A stretch of 64,000 nucleotides of DNA, from positions 1-64,000 of the forward strand of contig CAZZBB010000022.1 of the NCBI GenBank assembly GCA_964652195.1, given 5' to 3'. A program made the translations under genes and the position numbers. The DNA comes from MSPOR6 sp964652195. GTDB lineage: Bacteria > Poribacteria > WGA-4E > WGA-3G. Within the stretch, counting starts at the first letter, position 1, and each line of letters starts with the position of its first letter. This document shows positions 17,915-25,501 of the stretch, one piece after another. The notes beneath the pieces were generated by a model. That model searched no databases and was not told where the DNA came from. It worked only from the letters and a program-made list of their open reading frames with translations.

Positions 17915-18415
17915 ATGCCGCGCAAAAACAAAATCCTCAACATTGGCGATGCTGCCCCGCTATTCTCACTCCCCTCCCATAGAAGACAAACAGTCTCCCT
18001 CACATCCTACTGCGAGAATCAGCAGGTAATATTGGTCTTTTTTCGAGGCACATGGTGACCAAACAGTCGCCGTCAGTTGACTGCCATACAGGAACATACA
18101 GAAGATTATACACAATACAATGCAACCCCAATAGCAATTGCTGGACAGTGGCCTCGAGAACTTCGCGGATACGCAGAACGCAACGGAATTACCTATCCAC
18201 TCTTAGTTGACAAAGACCGAAATGTCATAAAAAGCTATGGTGTCTACCACTGGCTTAGTTTTGAGGCATATAATATCGCAAGACCCGCTACCTTCATTAT
18301 CGACAAACAAGGCACTGTTCAATATATGTATATCGGATCACACCAATTCGACTTGGTAGATCAAGTTGAGTTAATAGACTGCCTAAAGTCCTTAAACACA
18401 GACAAAGACCTGTAG
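17915..18415 (+). CDS. Peroxiredoxin-like protein with in-frame UGA at the catalytic Cys (probable selenoprotein)
   Basis: Read through one TGA (codon 48, 18056-18058), the gene encodes 166 residues of a redoxin/AhpC-TSA-like thioredoxin fold: 'IGDAAPLFSLPS' at the N-terminus, 'VFFRGTW-U-PNSRRQL' at the active site, and the conserved 'YGVYHWLSFEAYNIARPATF' block later. Relatives have FRGxWCPxCRxQL, so UGA falls exactly on the peroxidatic Cys, and the second Cys is Ser51. The frame is open for 118 codons after the UGA and keeps the family pattern, which argues against decay. A hairpin at 18052-18087 could serve as a SECIS. The alternative is a pseudogene with one nonsense change. No selABCD genes are in the window to settle it. 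Confidence 0.72.
18052..18087 (+). promoter_or_regulatory. SECIS-like hairpin just after the in-frame UGA
   Basis: A stem CAGTC (18064-18068) / GACTG (18079-18083) has a 10-nt loop beginning with G. It is extended by ATGG (18052-18055) / CCAT (18084-18087), leaving the UGA in an 8-nt bulge on the 5' side. A G at the start of the apical loop is a known bacterial SECIS trait, but the loop lies only about 10 nt after UGA, closer than the usual 16-37 nt. Confidence 0.45.
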
Positions 18416-18671
18416 ATTTTGTAGAATTCAATAACTATTCATTCCTTCCCCTTTCCATTCATCCGTAACCCCACAATCCATAATTCAAAATTAATGCCAT
18501 AACACATAGAAAAATAAAACTAAAAATATAATAACCAAAAACAAGTGGAAAATATTGAAGAAAACCAAACCATAACACAACTAAAGATATAGAATAATTG
18601 AAATTATACCGAAAAATAAATAACAAAAGTAAATATATTATAGGATAGTATCACATAAAATGATATTTAAC

Positions 18672-18701
18672 TTGACATACGTGTTTTTATTATGTTACTA
18701 T
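18672..18701 (+). promoter_or_regulatory. Candidate promoter in the AT-rich stretch
   Basis: A perfect TTGACA (18672-18677), an 18-nt spacer and TACTAT (18696-18701). A start near 18708 would transcribe the palindrome at 18734 and the doubtful frame at 18925. In such AT-rich DNA a -10 match is weak evidence. Confidence 0.35.
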
Positions 18702-18733
18702 ATACATTACAGAAAAAGCAAGTCTTGAAATGT

Positions 18734-18754
18734 TGTTGTGAAACTTTCACAACA
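18734..18754. promoter_or_regulatory. Perfect palindrome, operator-like or hairpin
   Basis: GTTGTGAAA-C-TTTCACAAC is a perfect 9-bp inverted repeat with a 1-nt centre, extended by one T-A pair. It lies about 26 nt after the predicted transcription start of the 18672 promoter. The tiny centre suggests a dimeric regulator site more than an RNA hairpin. Confidence 0.4.
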
Positions 18755-18924
18755 GTTATGAAAAGGAAATAGAAATCTCGTACCCCCATAAACCTATACC
18801 AGTACAGGGTTCAGAATACTTGAAAATAGAAAAGAATATAAACTTTCTAAAAAATTAAAAAACAAACATTTTTAAGTATTTCCAATAAACCCTTTCTGGC
18901 ACTGACTTTAGAGCAGTTTAAAAC

Positions 18925-19233
18925 ATGTTACTTAAAAATTGGGTTATGAAAATACTACTACAGTCTATCTCATTAATAAGAAACCTACCTATTGGTAATA
19001 TTCCTCTTCATAGAAACGACATCTTCCCGTGGTTGGTTCAAAATATAGCAAATGGCAAGAACAATGAATCCTCTAAATATATGATTTATGAGATATGTTC
19101 TAATATCTTGTCAAAATGGATAGAGAAGATATTTAACATTGAAACGATTCCAAATCAATGGATTAGAAAAATAGAAAAAGACACAAAATTCATCATTTTG
19201 TTAAATTCTTGCAACCTTAAAAAGTGGCTGTAA
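18925..19233 (+). CDS. Doubtful small ORF, 102 residues
   Basis: This frame encodes a 102-residue product rich in Ile, Asn and Lys ('NLPIGNIPLHRNDIFPW', 'N-Q-W-I-R-K-I-E-K-D'). The composition may simply mirror AT-rich DNA. There is no Shine-Dalgarno and I recognise no family. It is the only frame of any size in the stretch, and a candidate promoter lies 220 bp upstream, so it is kept at low confidence. Confidence 0.25.
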   Translation: MLLKNWVMKILLQSISLIRNLPIGNIPLHRNDIFPWLVQNIANGKNNESSKYMIYEICSNILSKWIEKIFNIETIPNQWIRKIEKDTKFIILLNSCNLKKWL

Positions 19234-19271
19234 ACATAGTGTAGGACTAACGAGAGATGGGTTTTATCAAT

Positions 19272-19286
19272 GTCACACGATGTGAC
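19272..19286. promoter_or_regulatory. Short perfect palindrome
   Basis: GTCACA-CGA-TGTGAC is a 6-bp inverted repeat with a 3-nt centre, about 320 bp before ribD. It resembles a regulator site; no T run follows, so a terminator is unlikely. Confidence 0.3.
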
Positions 19287-19531
19287 GAAAAGTGTAACAT
19301 TATAAGCATATGAATAATGAATATATTACTATAGTGAATAATTAAAATACAATAAATTTACATAACAATTACCATTGGATCAATAAAATACATGTCAAGA
19401 ACAAAGTACACATAAATATATAATTAATAGGATATGCGTAATTGACTAAGACCAAAAACTGTTAACTAAAAACCCTATGATCCGTGATATTCATGCCAAA
19501 AACTTTACACATCCACAGTGGATAAATGATT

Positions 19532-19559
19532 TTGAATTACGGTAAATGTGTGGTATACT
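19532..19559 (+). promoter_or_regulatory. Candidate promoter of the riboflavin operon
   Basis: TTGAAT (19532-19537), a 16-nt spacer and TATACT (19554-19559) lie 36 bp before the ribD ATG. The short leader (about 30 nt) leaves no room for an FMN riboswitch. Confidence 0.5.
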
Positions 19560-19595
19560 ATAAGACGCGTACAGCATTGTAGGTGAAGCAGTACA

Positions 19596-20714
19596 ATGAA
19601 CGAGTCGCACATTGCCTTTATGAATCGCGCACTTACATTGGCAGAATTAGCAAGGGGACGTACAAGTCCAAATCCGCTTGTCGGTGCAGTGGTCGTTAAG
19701 GACGGAAAGATAATAGCTGAAGGGTATCATAAAAAAGCAGGTGAACCACATGCCGAAATTCTCGCTTTAGATGCAGCGGGAGAGAATGCACAAGGTTCAA
19801 CACTCTATATCACCCTTGAACCTTGTTGTCATTGGGGGCGAACACCGCCTTGCACAGATGCGATTAGTAAGTCTGGAATTGTCCACGTTTATGTCGCACA
19901 TTTAGATCCAAACCCAAAAGTGGCAGGAAAAGGCATAAAAGAGTTAGAGAAGTCAGGTATAAAGACTACCGTTGGCGTATGTGCCGAAGCCGCGGAAACT
20001 CTGAATGAAATCTATATTAAACATATTTCCACTGGATACCCGTTTGTCATATTAAAAACGGCGATGAGTCTTGATGGTAAAATCGCAACTTCGACCGGTG
20101 AATCGCAATGGATTACATCAGAATCATCCCGTGTAAAGGCACACGAAATACGAGATCAGGTAGATGCAATTGTTGTCGGTATTGGAACGATTCTAAGCGA
20201 TAATCCTACTCTAACCACGAGACTCCCGAATAAGAAGGGAAAAGATCCAATACGGATAGTTTTAGATTCACATGCACGAACACCTTTAACGGCAAGAGTT
20301 ATCAATCCTAATAGCTTGAGGAGGGTAATCATTGCTGTTACACCACAAGCACCAGAGGAAAAGATCGCTCAAATCAAAAAGAGGGATGCCGAAGTAATTG
20401 TCATACCCGACAAAGATGGACGAGTCTGTTTTAAAACCTTGATGCAAACTTTAGGAGAACGTGACATAACAAGTGTATTAGTCGAAGGTGGTGGAAAAGT
20501 CAACGCAAGCGTATTAGAATCAGGTCTTGTGGATAAAGTCATGTGTTTCATTGCTCCAAAATTCATCGGGGGAAGACAGTCTCCAGGTATAATAGATGGA
20601 GATGGAATCAAGCGATTAATAGATGCCCCTGAACTACAAAGACTTACAGTCACCCAACTTGACAAGGACTTACTGATAGAAGGATATATCACTAAGAAAT
20701 GTTTACAGGGATAA
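19596..20714 (+). CDS. ribD: Riboflavin biosynthesis deaminase/reductase RibD
   Basis: The 372-residue bifunctional enzyme deaminates and then reduces the pyrimidine intermediate of riboflavin synthesis. The deaminase domain (about 1-145) shows the zinc site H52-A-E54 and C77 ... C86 within LEPCCHWGRTPPCTDA. The reductase domain (about 150-368) has the 'K-T-A-M-S-L-D-G-K-I-A' substrate segment and 'L-V-E-G-G-G-K-V-N'. It opens a four-gene riboflavin set in pathway style, and its end overlaps ribE by 16 bp, so translational coupling is likely. Length is standard. Confidence 0.95.
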   Translation: MNESHIAFMNRALTLAELARGRTSPNPLVGAVVVKDGKIIAEGYHKKAGEPHAEILALDAAGENAQGSTLYITLEPCCHWGRTPPCTDAISKSGIVHVYVAHLDPNPKVAGKGIKELEKSGIKTTVGVCAEAAETLNEIYIKHISTGYPFVILKTAMSLDGKIATSTGESQWITSESSRVKAHEIRDQVDAIVVGIGTILSDNPTLTTRLPNKKGKDPIRIVLDSHARTPLTARVINPNSLRRVIIAVTPQAPEEKIAQIKKRDAEVIVIPDKDGRVCFKTLMQTLGERDITSVLVEGGGKVNASVLESGLVDKVMCFIAPKFIGGRQSPGIIDGDGIKRLIDAPELQRLTVTQLDKDLLIEGYITKKCLQG

Positions 20715-21343
20715 TTGAGGAACTTGGAACGATTTCCCAAATACATCCACAATCCAGTGGTGTAACTGTTAAGATCAACGCACAAACTATTCTTGAAGAT
20801 ACCAAAATTGGGGATAGTGTTGCTGTTGACGGTCCTTGCCTAACCGTCAGAGAACTTGAAAAGGACGGATTTATTGCAGATATCAGTGAAGAAACCTGCC
20901 GCAGAACCACATTACGGTCCTGCAAAGTTGGCACACAGGTAAATCTGGAACGCTCCTTACGATTAGAAGACCGCCTTGGTGGACATTTGGTATTAGGACA
21001 TATTGATGAAGTAGCTACTATCACCGGATGGAAACACGAAGGCACATCAGTAATCATGGGGGTTACTGTTGGTGAAAGTGTAAAACCATATATTGCATAT
21101 AAAGGTTCAATTTCTGTTGATGGAGTAAGTCTTACAATAGCAAACGTTCTTGAGAATAGATTTGAAGTGGCATTGATACCTCATACCTTACAAGTTACAA
21201 CCTTTGGTGAAAAGCAACCTGGTGACGTTGTGAACATAGAAGTTGATGTGATGGCGCGATACGTTGAATCACTTATGCGAAACCAAGTGGCACCAACACA
21301 GACTTTAGATTTAGAATTTTTACAAAAACATGGGTACGGTTAA
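20699..21343 (+). CDS. ribE: Riboflavin synthase, alpha chain
   Basis: The 214-residue riboflavin synthase starts with the family's MFTGIIEELG and consists of two tandem lumazine-binding barrels (about 1-97 and 98-195), each with an 'S-V-[AD]-[VG]-x-x-L-T-[VI]' motif ('DSVAVDGPCLTV' and 'GSISVDGVSLTI'). It converts two 6,7-dimethyl-8-ribityllumazine molecules into riboflavin plus the pyrimidine substrate. The ATG overlaps the 3' end of ribD by 16 bp; ribBA follows after 23 bp. Confidence 0.95.
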   Translation: MFTGIIEELGTISQIHPQSSGVTVKINAQTILEDTKIGDSVAVDGPCLTVRELEKDGFIADISEETCRRTTLRSCKVGTQVNLERSLRLEDRLGGHLVLGHIDEVATITGWKHEGTSVIMGVTVGESVKPYIAYKGSISVDGVSLTIANVLENRFEVALIPHTLQVTTFGEKQPGDVVNIEVDVMARYVESLMRNQVAPTQTLDLEFLQKHGYG

Positions 21344-21366
21344 AGAAACGAAGGCGAGACTACATT

Positions 21367-22584
21367 ATGAATTTTAGTACTATACCTGATGCCCTTTCTG
21401 CCATTAAAGATGGTGAAATGATTATTGTTGTTGATGAGCCGGATCGTGAAAATGAGGGTGATCTCATTATGGCTGCCGAAAAGGTGACTGCCGAGTCCAT
21501 CAACTTCATGGCAAAATACGGGCGCGGACTTATATGTCTTCCGACATGTACAGAACGCCTTACAGAACTTCAACTTAATCCCATGGTTATGGATAATACT
21601 GCGCAGATGCAAACGGCATTCACTGTAACAATTGATGCCAAAGAAGTCACCACAGGTATTTCTGCACAGGAACGTGCTTTTACCATACGTAAATTTGTAG
21701 ATGAAGATGCTGTTCCATCCGATTTTGTTAGACCCGGACATATCTTTCCGCTTGAAGCACAACCTGGGGGCGTACTTCGACGCGCTGGACATACAGAGGC
21801 TACAGTCGATTTAGCACGACTCGCAGGTCTTTATCCGGCAGGGGTTTTATGTGAAGTACTCAATGATGATGGAACAATGGCACGTGTTCCAGAGTTGTTT
21901 GAATTTGCACAGGAACACAATCTCAAAATTATTACTATTTCAGACCTTATCGCATATCGTAGACACACCGAAACGCTTATTAAAAAGGTTTCAACAGCCA
22001 CAATCCCTACTGAACAAGGAGAATTCAAACTTCACGCTTATGAGAGCAACGTTGATGGGGTACCAACACCGGGGGAACCAGCTGACACACACGTTGCGTT
22101 AACGAAAGGCACAATTGCCGATGAAGGACCTATTTTAGTTCGGGTGCATTCGCAATGTTTAACTGGCGATGTCTTCGGTTCACTCCGTTGTGATTGTGGT
22201 GAGCAACTCCAAATTGCACTTGGAAATATCGAGAAAGAGGGAAGAGGAGTATTACTATATATGCGACAAGAAGGTAGAGGCATGGGACTTAAGAACAAGA
22301 TTCGTGCTTATCATCTCCAAGACAATGAAGGGTTGGATACTGTTGAAGCGAACGAACGCCTTGGGTTTCCACCAGATTTGCGCGACTATGGTATAGGTGC
22401 GCAAATTCTCGTTGATTTAGGGGTCAAAAAGATGAGACTGATGACGAACAATCCTCAAAAAGTCAAAGGGTTATCCGGATATGGTTTGGAAATCATTGAA
22501 CAGATACCCCTACAAACGACACCGAATCCATTTAACCAAAGTTATCTACAAACGAAGCGCACAAAACTGGGACATCTCCTCTAA
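21367..22584 (+). CDS. ribBA: Bifunctional DHBP synthase / GTP cyclohydrolase II
   Basis: The 405-residue fusion has an N-terminal 3,4-dihydroxy-2-butanone-4-phosphate synthase (about 1-200; DEPDRENEGD acid loop, 'RPGHIFPL' and 'R-A-G-H-T-E-A') and a C-terminal GTP cyclohydrolase II (about 205-400) with zinc ligands C264, C275, C277 and 'Y-M-R-Q-E-G-R-G-M-G-L'. It supplies both branches of the riboflavin pathway. Both domains look intact. The ribH gene, expected next, is separated by 268 bp that contain an inverted-repeat element. Confidence 0.95.
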   Translation: MNFSTIPDALSAIKDGEMIIVVDEPDRENEGDLIMAAEKVTAESINFMAKYGRGLICLPTCTERLTELQLNPMVMDNTAQMQTAFTVTIDAKEVTTGISAQERAFTIRKFVDEDAVPSDFVRPGHIFPLEAQPGGVLRRAGHTEATVDLARLAGLYPAGVLCEVLNDDGTMARVPELFEFAQEHNLKIITISDLIAYRRHTETLIKKVSTATIPTEQGEFKLHAYESNVDGVPTPGEPADTHVALTKGTIADEGPILVRVHSQCLTGDVFGSLRCDCGEQLQIALGNIEKEGRGVLLYMRQEGRGMGLKNKIRAYHLQDNEGLDTVEANERLGFPPDLRDYGIGAQILVDLGVKKMRLMTNNPQKVKGLSGYGLEIIEQIPLQTTPNPFNQSYLQTKRTKLGHLL

Positions 22585-22644
22585 ATTTAGACATTATAAC
22601 ATTTCAATTATGAGTGGTTATTGGCCTGATAAAACCTAAAGTTC

Positions 22645-22788
22645 GTAGGTCGGGTAGAGCAAAGCGAAACCCGACAATATCAAGGTTTCAAAGCAAACTG
22701 GGCGGTTTTCACAGGGAAATATTAGCAACTATTGAAAATAACGTTTCAGTTCCAACATGTCGGGTTTCGCATGCTCTGCCCGACCTAC
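22645..22788. mobile_element. 144-bp inverted-repeat element between ribBA and ribH
   Basis: Left arm 22645-22676 (GTAGGTCGGGTAGAGC... ending CCCGACA) and right arm 22758-22788 are near-perfect inverted copies of 31-32 nt. The inner about 80 bp has no coding sign. This is the form of a MITE or a large palindromic repeat. As RNA it would fold into a long hairpin and may affect read-through to ribH. Confidence 0.65.
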
Positions 22789-22852
22789 AAGTCACTACAA
22801 GGTGGCGACTTAAGTTAGATTATAAAACAAATCCCTTGTAGGAATAATAAAT

Positions 22853-23332
22853 ATGCCAAATGTATATGAAGGAAACCTGAATAGCGCTGAGCTTAAAATC
22901 GGTATTATTGTAAGTCGATTTAACAGTTTTATCACCACTAAACTATTGGATGGAGCACTTGATGCAATCAAACGCCACGGTGGTAATTTGGATGACGTTG
23001 ATGTCGTGTGGATACCGGGAGCATTTGAAACTCCCAGTATTGCTAAACAACTTGCTGAAAGTGGACGATATGATGCACTTATCTGTATCGGGGCTGTAAT
23101 ACGTGGTGCTACACCCCATTTCGATTATGTAGCAGGTGAGAGTGCAAAAGGTATTTCACAGGTTTCATTACAGACAGGTATTCCTGTTATATATGGTGTT
23201 ATTACTACAGATACAATTGAACAGGCAATTGAACGTGCAGGGACAAAAGCAGGAAATAAAGGGGCAGAAGCAGCCGTAACCGCAATTGAAATGGCGAACC
23301 TTCATAAACAACTGCAAACACTCGGTCCTTGA
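22853..23332 (+). CDS. ribH: 6,7-dimethyl-8-ribityllumazine synthase
   Basis: The 159-residue lumazine synthase has the family blocks 'IVVSRFN'-like ('GIIVSRFNSFIT', about 17-28), 'VDVVWIPGAFETP' (about 44-56), 'CIGAVIRGATPHFDYV' with the catalytic His (about 79-94) and 'GVITTDTIEQAIERAGTKAG' (about 117-136). It condenses the butanone phosphate from RibBA with the pyrimidine from RibD; its product feeds RibE. Members form pentamers or 60-subunit shells. ATG is preceded by TAGGAATAAT. It completes the riboflavin pathway in this locus. Confidence 0.95.
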   Translation: MPNVYEGNLNSAELKIGIIVSRFNSFITTKLLDGALDAIKRHGGNLDDVDVVWIPGAFETPSIAKQLAESGRYDALICIGAVIRGATPHFDYVAGESAKGISQVSLQTGIPVIYGVITTDTIEQAIERAGTKAGNKGAEAAVTAIEMANLHKQLQTLGP

Positions 23333-23460
23333 TGTGTGTATAATACCAAATTAACTTGATTATCTTATTTTTTAAGCGATAGGTGCGAAAATCACACCTT
23401 ATGTGACAATTTAGCGTCTGATCTTTATTATGGTGAATTTAGAAACCGATATTACAGTTT

Positions 23461-23525
23461 GAGTTCCGTAGAAACGAAATATTATAAAAAAACACCCAAC
23501 ATTCTCTTAAGTTCCGTAGGACAAT
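23461..23525. repeat. Two copies of a dispersed 'GTTCCGTAG' repeat
   Basis: 'GAGTTCCGTAGAAACGAAAT' (23461-23480, then ATTATA) recurs in decayed form as 'AAGTTCCGTAGGACAATATA' at 23509-23528. Part of the motif (CTCCGTAGAAAG) follows the hairpin at 24785. It looks like a genome-wide short intergenic repeat. The remainder of the 23333-23617 gap shows only the hairpin listed next. Confidence 0.5.
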
Positions 23526-23561
23526 ATATAAGGTTGGACGCGAATCGTCTCTACCAGGCTA

Positions 23562-23593
23562 AAAAATTGGGATGGGGGACCGTTCCAATTTTT
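23562..23593 (+). terminator. Hairpin with T run in the leader of the binding-protein gene
   Basis: AAAAATTGG (23562-23570) and CCAATTTTT (23585-23593) form a 9-bp stem ending in Ts, with a 14-nt G-rich loop. It may terminate ribH transcription or act as a leader attenuator 25 bp before the next ATG. Confidence 0.5.
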
Positions 23594-23617
23594 ATATGAA
23601 GAAATAAAGAGATTGAC

Positions 23618-24772
23618 ATGAAGAAGAAAAGAATCATAACATTCGTATATGTGTTAGCAATTGTTGTTTTGACTGTTGGACTCTTCAATTGTAAAATGTC
23701 TGATAACAAAGGCAATCAGATGACAAATGGAGATGTTCCCATCGGTGTTGTCGTAGCACTGACAGGACAACATGCCGAGGCGTATGGATTTGCTATGCAA
23801 CGCGGTTTTGAATTGGCACAAGAAGAGATTAACAACCACGGTGATCTGAATCTAAAGTTTATCACTGTAGATGATCAGAGCACTCCAGAGGGGGCGAAGG
23901 AAGCTGTGCAACACTTAGTGGATCAAGGTGTATCTGCTATAGTCGGACTTGCTATCTCAACGCACCTTAAAGTGGCTGCTCCGATTGCGCAGGAAGGTAA
24001 AGTTATAGCTTTCAGTTCGGTCTCCTCTGCTGCAGGTTTGAGTGGGATCGGGGATTTTATCTTCCGGACCAGTCTTGCCACAAATATAAGTATTCCAAGC
24101 GGTTTGATGGCGACACAAGAGAAACTTGACTATAAAAAAGTGGCAACGATATATGATGAGATTGATGTTTACTCCAAAAATAGTAATGAAGTGCTAAGGA
24201 CAGCACTTGAGGCAAACGGGGTCGAGATTCTAACCATGGAAACCTTCCAAACCGGCGATACCGATTTTTCTCAGCAACTAACCAATATAATAGCAGTAAA
24301 ACCTGATGCACTCTTTGTTTCCGCTCTTTCACAAGAAATAGCACAGATTGTCGCACAAACATCCGAGGTAGGTGTTCCCGACAGTATTGAAATTATTGTT
24401 CCTGATCTAACCATGAATGAAGTCCAAAAGGCGGGTGATGGCGCTGAAGGGGTAATAGGTTTTATCGGATGGTCTAATTCATCGAACGCACCCGGAAACC
24501 AAGCCTTCGTTCAGAATTATCAGGCGAAATATGGTATTCAACCTGAACCGTGGGCGGCACAGTCGTATGCCACCCTCTATGTGCTCGCTAATGCGATTAA
24601 GATGGCACAATCGACAGATTCGACCGCTATTCGGGACGCACTCGCGCAAACGTCAGATTTTCCAACAATTTTAGGAAAGTTGGGCAAGTTCTCTTTCAAT
24701 CCTGACGGAGACGCACTGTATGACCAGATTATAATGGTCGTCAAGGACGGAGAACTTCAGTTCTTTGAATAA
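23618..24772 (+). CDS. Branched-chain-amino-acid-type ABC substrate-binding lipoprotein
   Basis: The 384-residue protein has a signal peptide with lipobox 'G-L-F-N-C' (C25), then a type I periplasmic binding fold of the Leu/Ile/Val (Peripla_BP_6) family: 'PIGVVVALTGQHAEAYG' (about 41-57), 'D-D-Q-S-T-P-E-G-A', 'VSAIVGLAIS', and the hinge 'F-S-S-V-S-S-A'. It would capture an amino acid or related ligand at the cell surface. No permease (LivHM) or ATPase (LivFG) gene is adjacent, so it is either an orphan binding protein or a partner of a remote transporter. The ligand is unknown. Confidence 0.9.
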   Translation: MKKKRIITFVYVLAIVVLTVGLFNCKMSDNKGNQMTNGDVPIGVVVALTGQHAEAYGFAMQRGFELAQEEINNHGDLNLKFITVDDQSTPEGAKEAVQHLVDQGVSAIVGLAISTHLKVAAPIAQEGKVIAFSSVSSAAGLSGIGDFIFRTSLATNISIPSGLMATQEKLDYKKVATIYDEIDVYSKNSNEVLRTALEANGVEILTMETFQTGDTDFSQQLTNIIAVKPDALFVSALSQEIAQIVAQTSEVGVPDSIEIIVPDLTMNEVQKAGDGAEGVIGFIGWSNSSNAPGNQAFVQNYQAKYGIQPEPWAAQSYATLYVLANAIKMAQSTDSTAIRDALAQTSDFPTILGKLGKFSFNPDGDALYDQIIMVVKDGELQFFE

Positions 24773-24784
24773 TACCATTTTGTA

Positions 24785-24805
24785 GCACAAACTGTTAGTT
24801 TGTGC
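24785..24805. repeat. Dispersed hairpin repeat GCACAAACT/AGTTTGTGC
   Basis: A perfect 9-bp stem with a 3-nt loop lies just after the binding-protein gene. A near copy (GCATAAACT-tcc-AGTTTGTGC) lies at 36922-36942, also directly between genes. There is no T run, so it is probably a repeat family rather than a terminator. Confidence 0.6.
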
Positions 24806-24849
24806 CTCCGTAGAAAGCAAAGAACAGGGAAGTGTTACAGTAAACATAA

Positions 24850-25452
24850 ATGATTGCAATTATAGACTACAAAGCAGGCAATCTCACAAGTGTTGCCAGA
24901 GCTTTACATCACCTCGGCTATAAAAATCAGATAACTGATGATGCTGAAACAATCTTAAACGCAGAACGGGTTATTTTCCCCGGTGTTGGTGCTGCAAAAG
25001 CAACAATGGAAAACTTGCAGAACCGTTCCCTTGACAACATTCTCAGTAAATATTATAAATCCGGTAAACCGATGTTAGGAATTTGTATCGGTATCCAAAT
25101 TCTATTTCAACATAGTGAGGAAGAGGATACAGAATGTCTCGGTCTGTTCCCCGGTTACGTTAAAAAATACCCCAATCAAAAACGGCTTAAAGTGCCTCAA
25201 ATCGGATGGAATGAAGTATGGCAGATACAATCTCACCCCATATTTGAAGATGTGCCGAACCCAGCACACTTCTATTTTGTTAACGCATACTATCCTGTTC
25301 CAGAGATGGAGGAAACGATCATCGCAAAAACAACCTACGGTCTTGAATTCTGTAGTGCAATTGCACATAATAATCTTATCGCAACGCAATTTCATTTAGA
25401 GAAAAGTGGACGTGTCGGATTAAAAATGTTACAGAACTTCCTGAAAATATAG
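24850..25452 (+). CDS. hisH: Imidazole glycerol phosphate synthase glutaminase subunit HisH
   Basis: The 200-residue class I glutamine amidotransferase has the nucleophile C79 in 'M-L-G-I-C-I-G', the oxyanion segment 'PGVGA', and the H182-x-E184 dyad ('QFHLEKSG', where most HisH have QFHPEKS). It releases ammonia for HisF, making the imidazole ring of histidine and the AICAR by-product. Length is normal. hisF is not adjacent; the next gene is a sensor kinase. HisH homologues also serve sugar-amidation in surface polysaccharide loci, but no such genes are nearby, so the histidine role is preferred. Confidence 0.88.
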   Translation: MIAIIDYKAGNLTSVARALHHLGYKNQITDDAETILNAERVIFPGVGAAKATMENLQNRSLDNILSKYYKSGKPMLGICIGIQILFQHSEEEDTECLGLFPGYVKKYPNQKRLKVPQIGWNEVWQIQSHPIFEDVPNPAHFYFVNAYYPVPEMEETIIAKTTYGLEFCSAIAHNNLIATQFHLEKSGRVGLKMLQNFLKI

Positions 25453-25501
25453 ACATAATCTATTTGAATCGATCATAATCCGATACTCACAGAAGATAGC
25501 C

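Larger units (their letters stand above)
18416..19595. other. AT-rich, nearly gene-free 1.2-kb stretch
   Basis: This region is visibly richer in A and T than its flanks and has long A/T runs. It holds one candidate promoter, two clean palindromes and one doubtful small frame, each listed separately. No known gene, tRNA or FMN riboswitch is visible before ribD. It may be acquired DNA or an old element relic; that is inference. Confidence 0.5.

Noticed and set aside
19234..19595. Possible FMN riboswitch ahead of ribD
   Set aside because: None of the conserved RFN blocks is present, and the predicted leader is only about 30 nt.
23520..23600. Purine-riboswitch-like string (TATATAA ... GTCTCTACC) before the binding-protein gene
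   Set aside because: The J1/2- and J2/3-like strings are there, but no P1 stem closes them, P3 does not pair, and the left part belongs to the dispersed 'TTCCGTAG' repeat.
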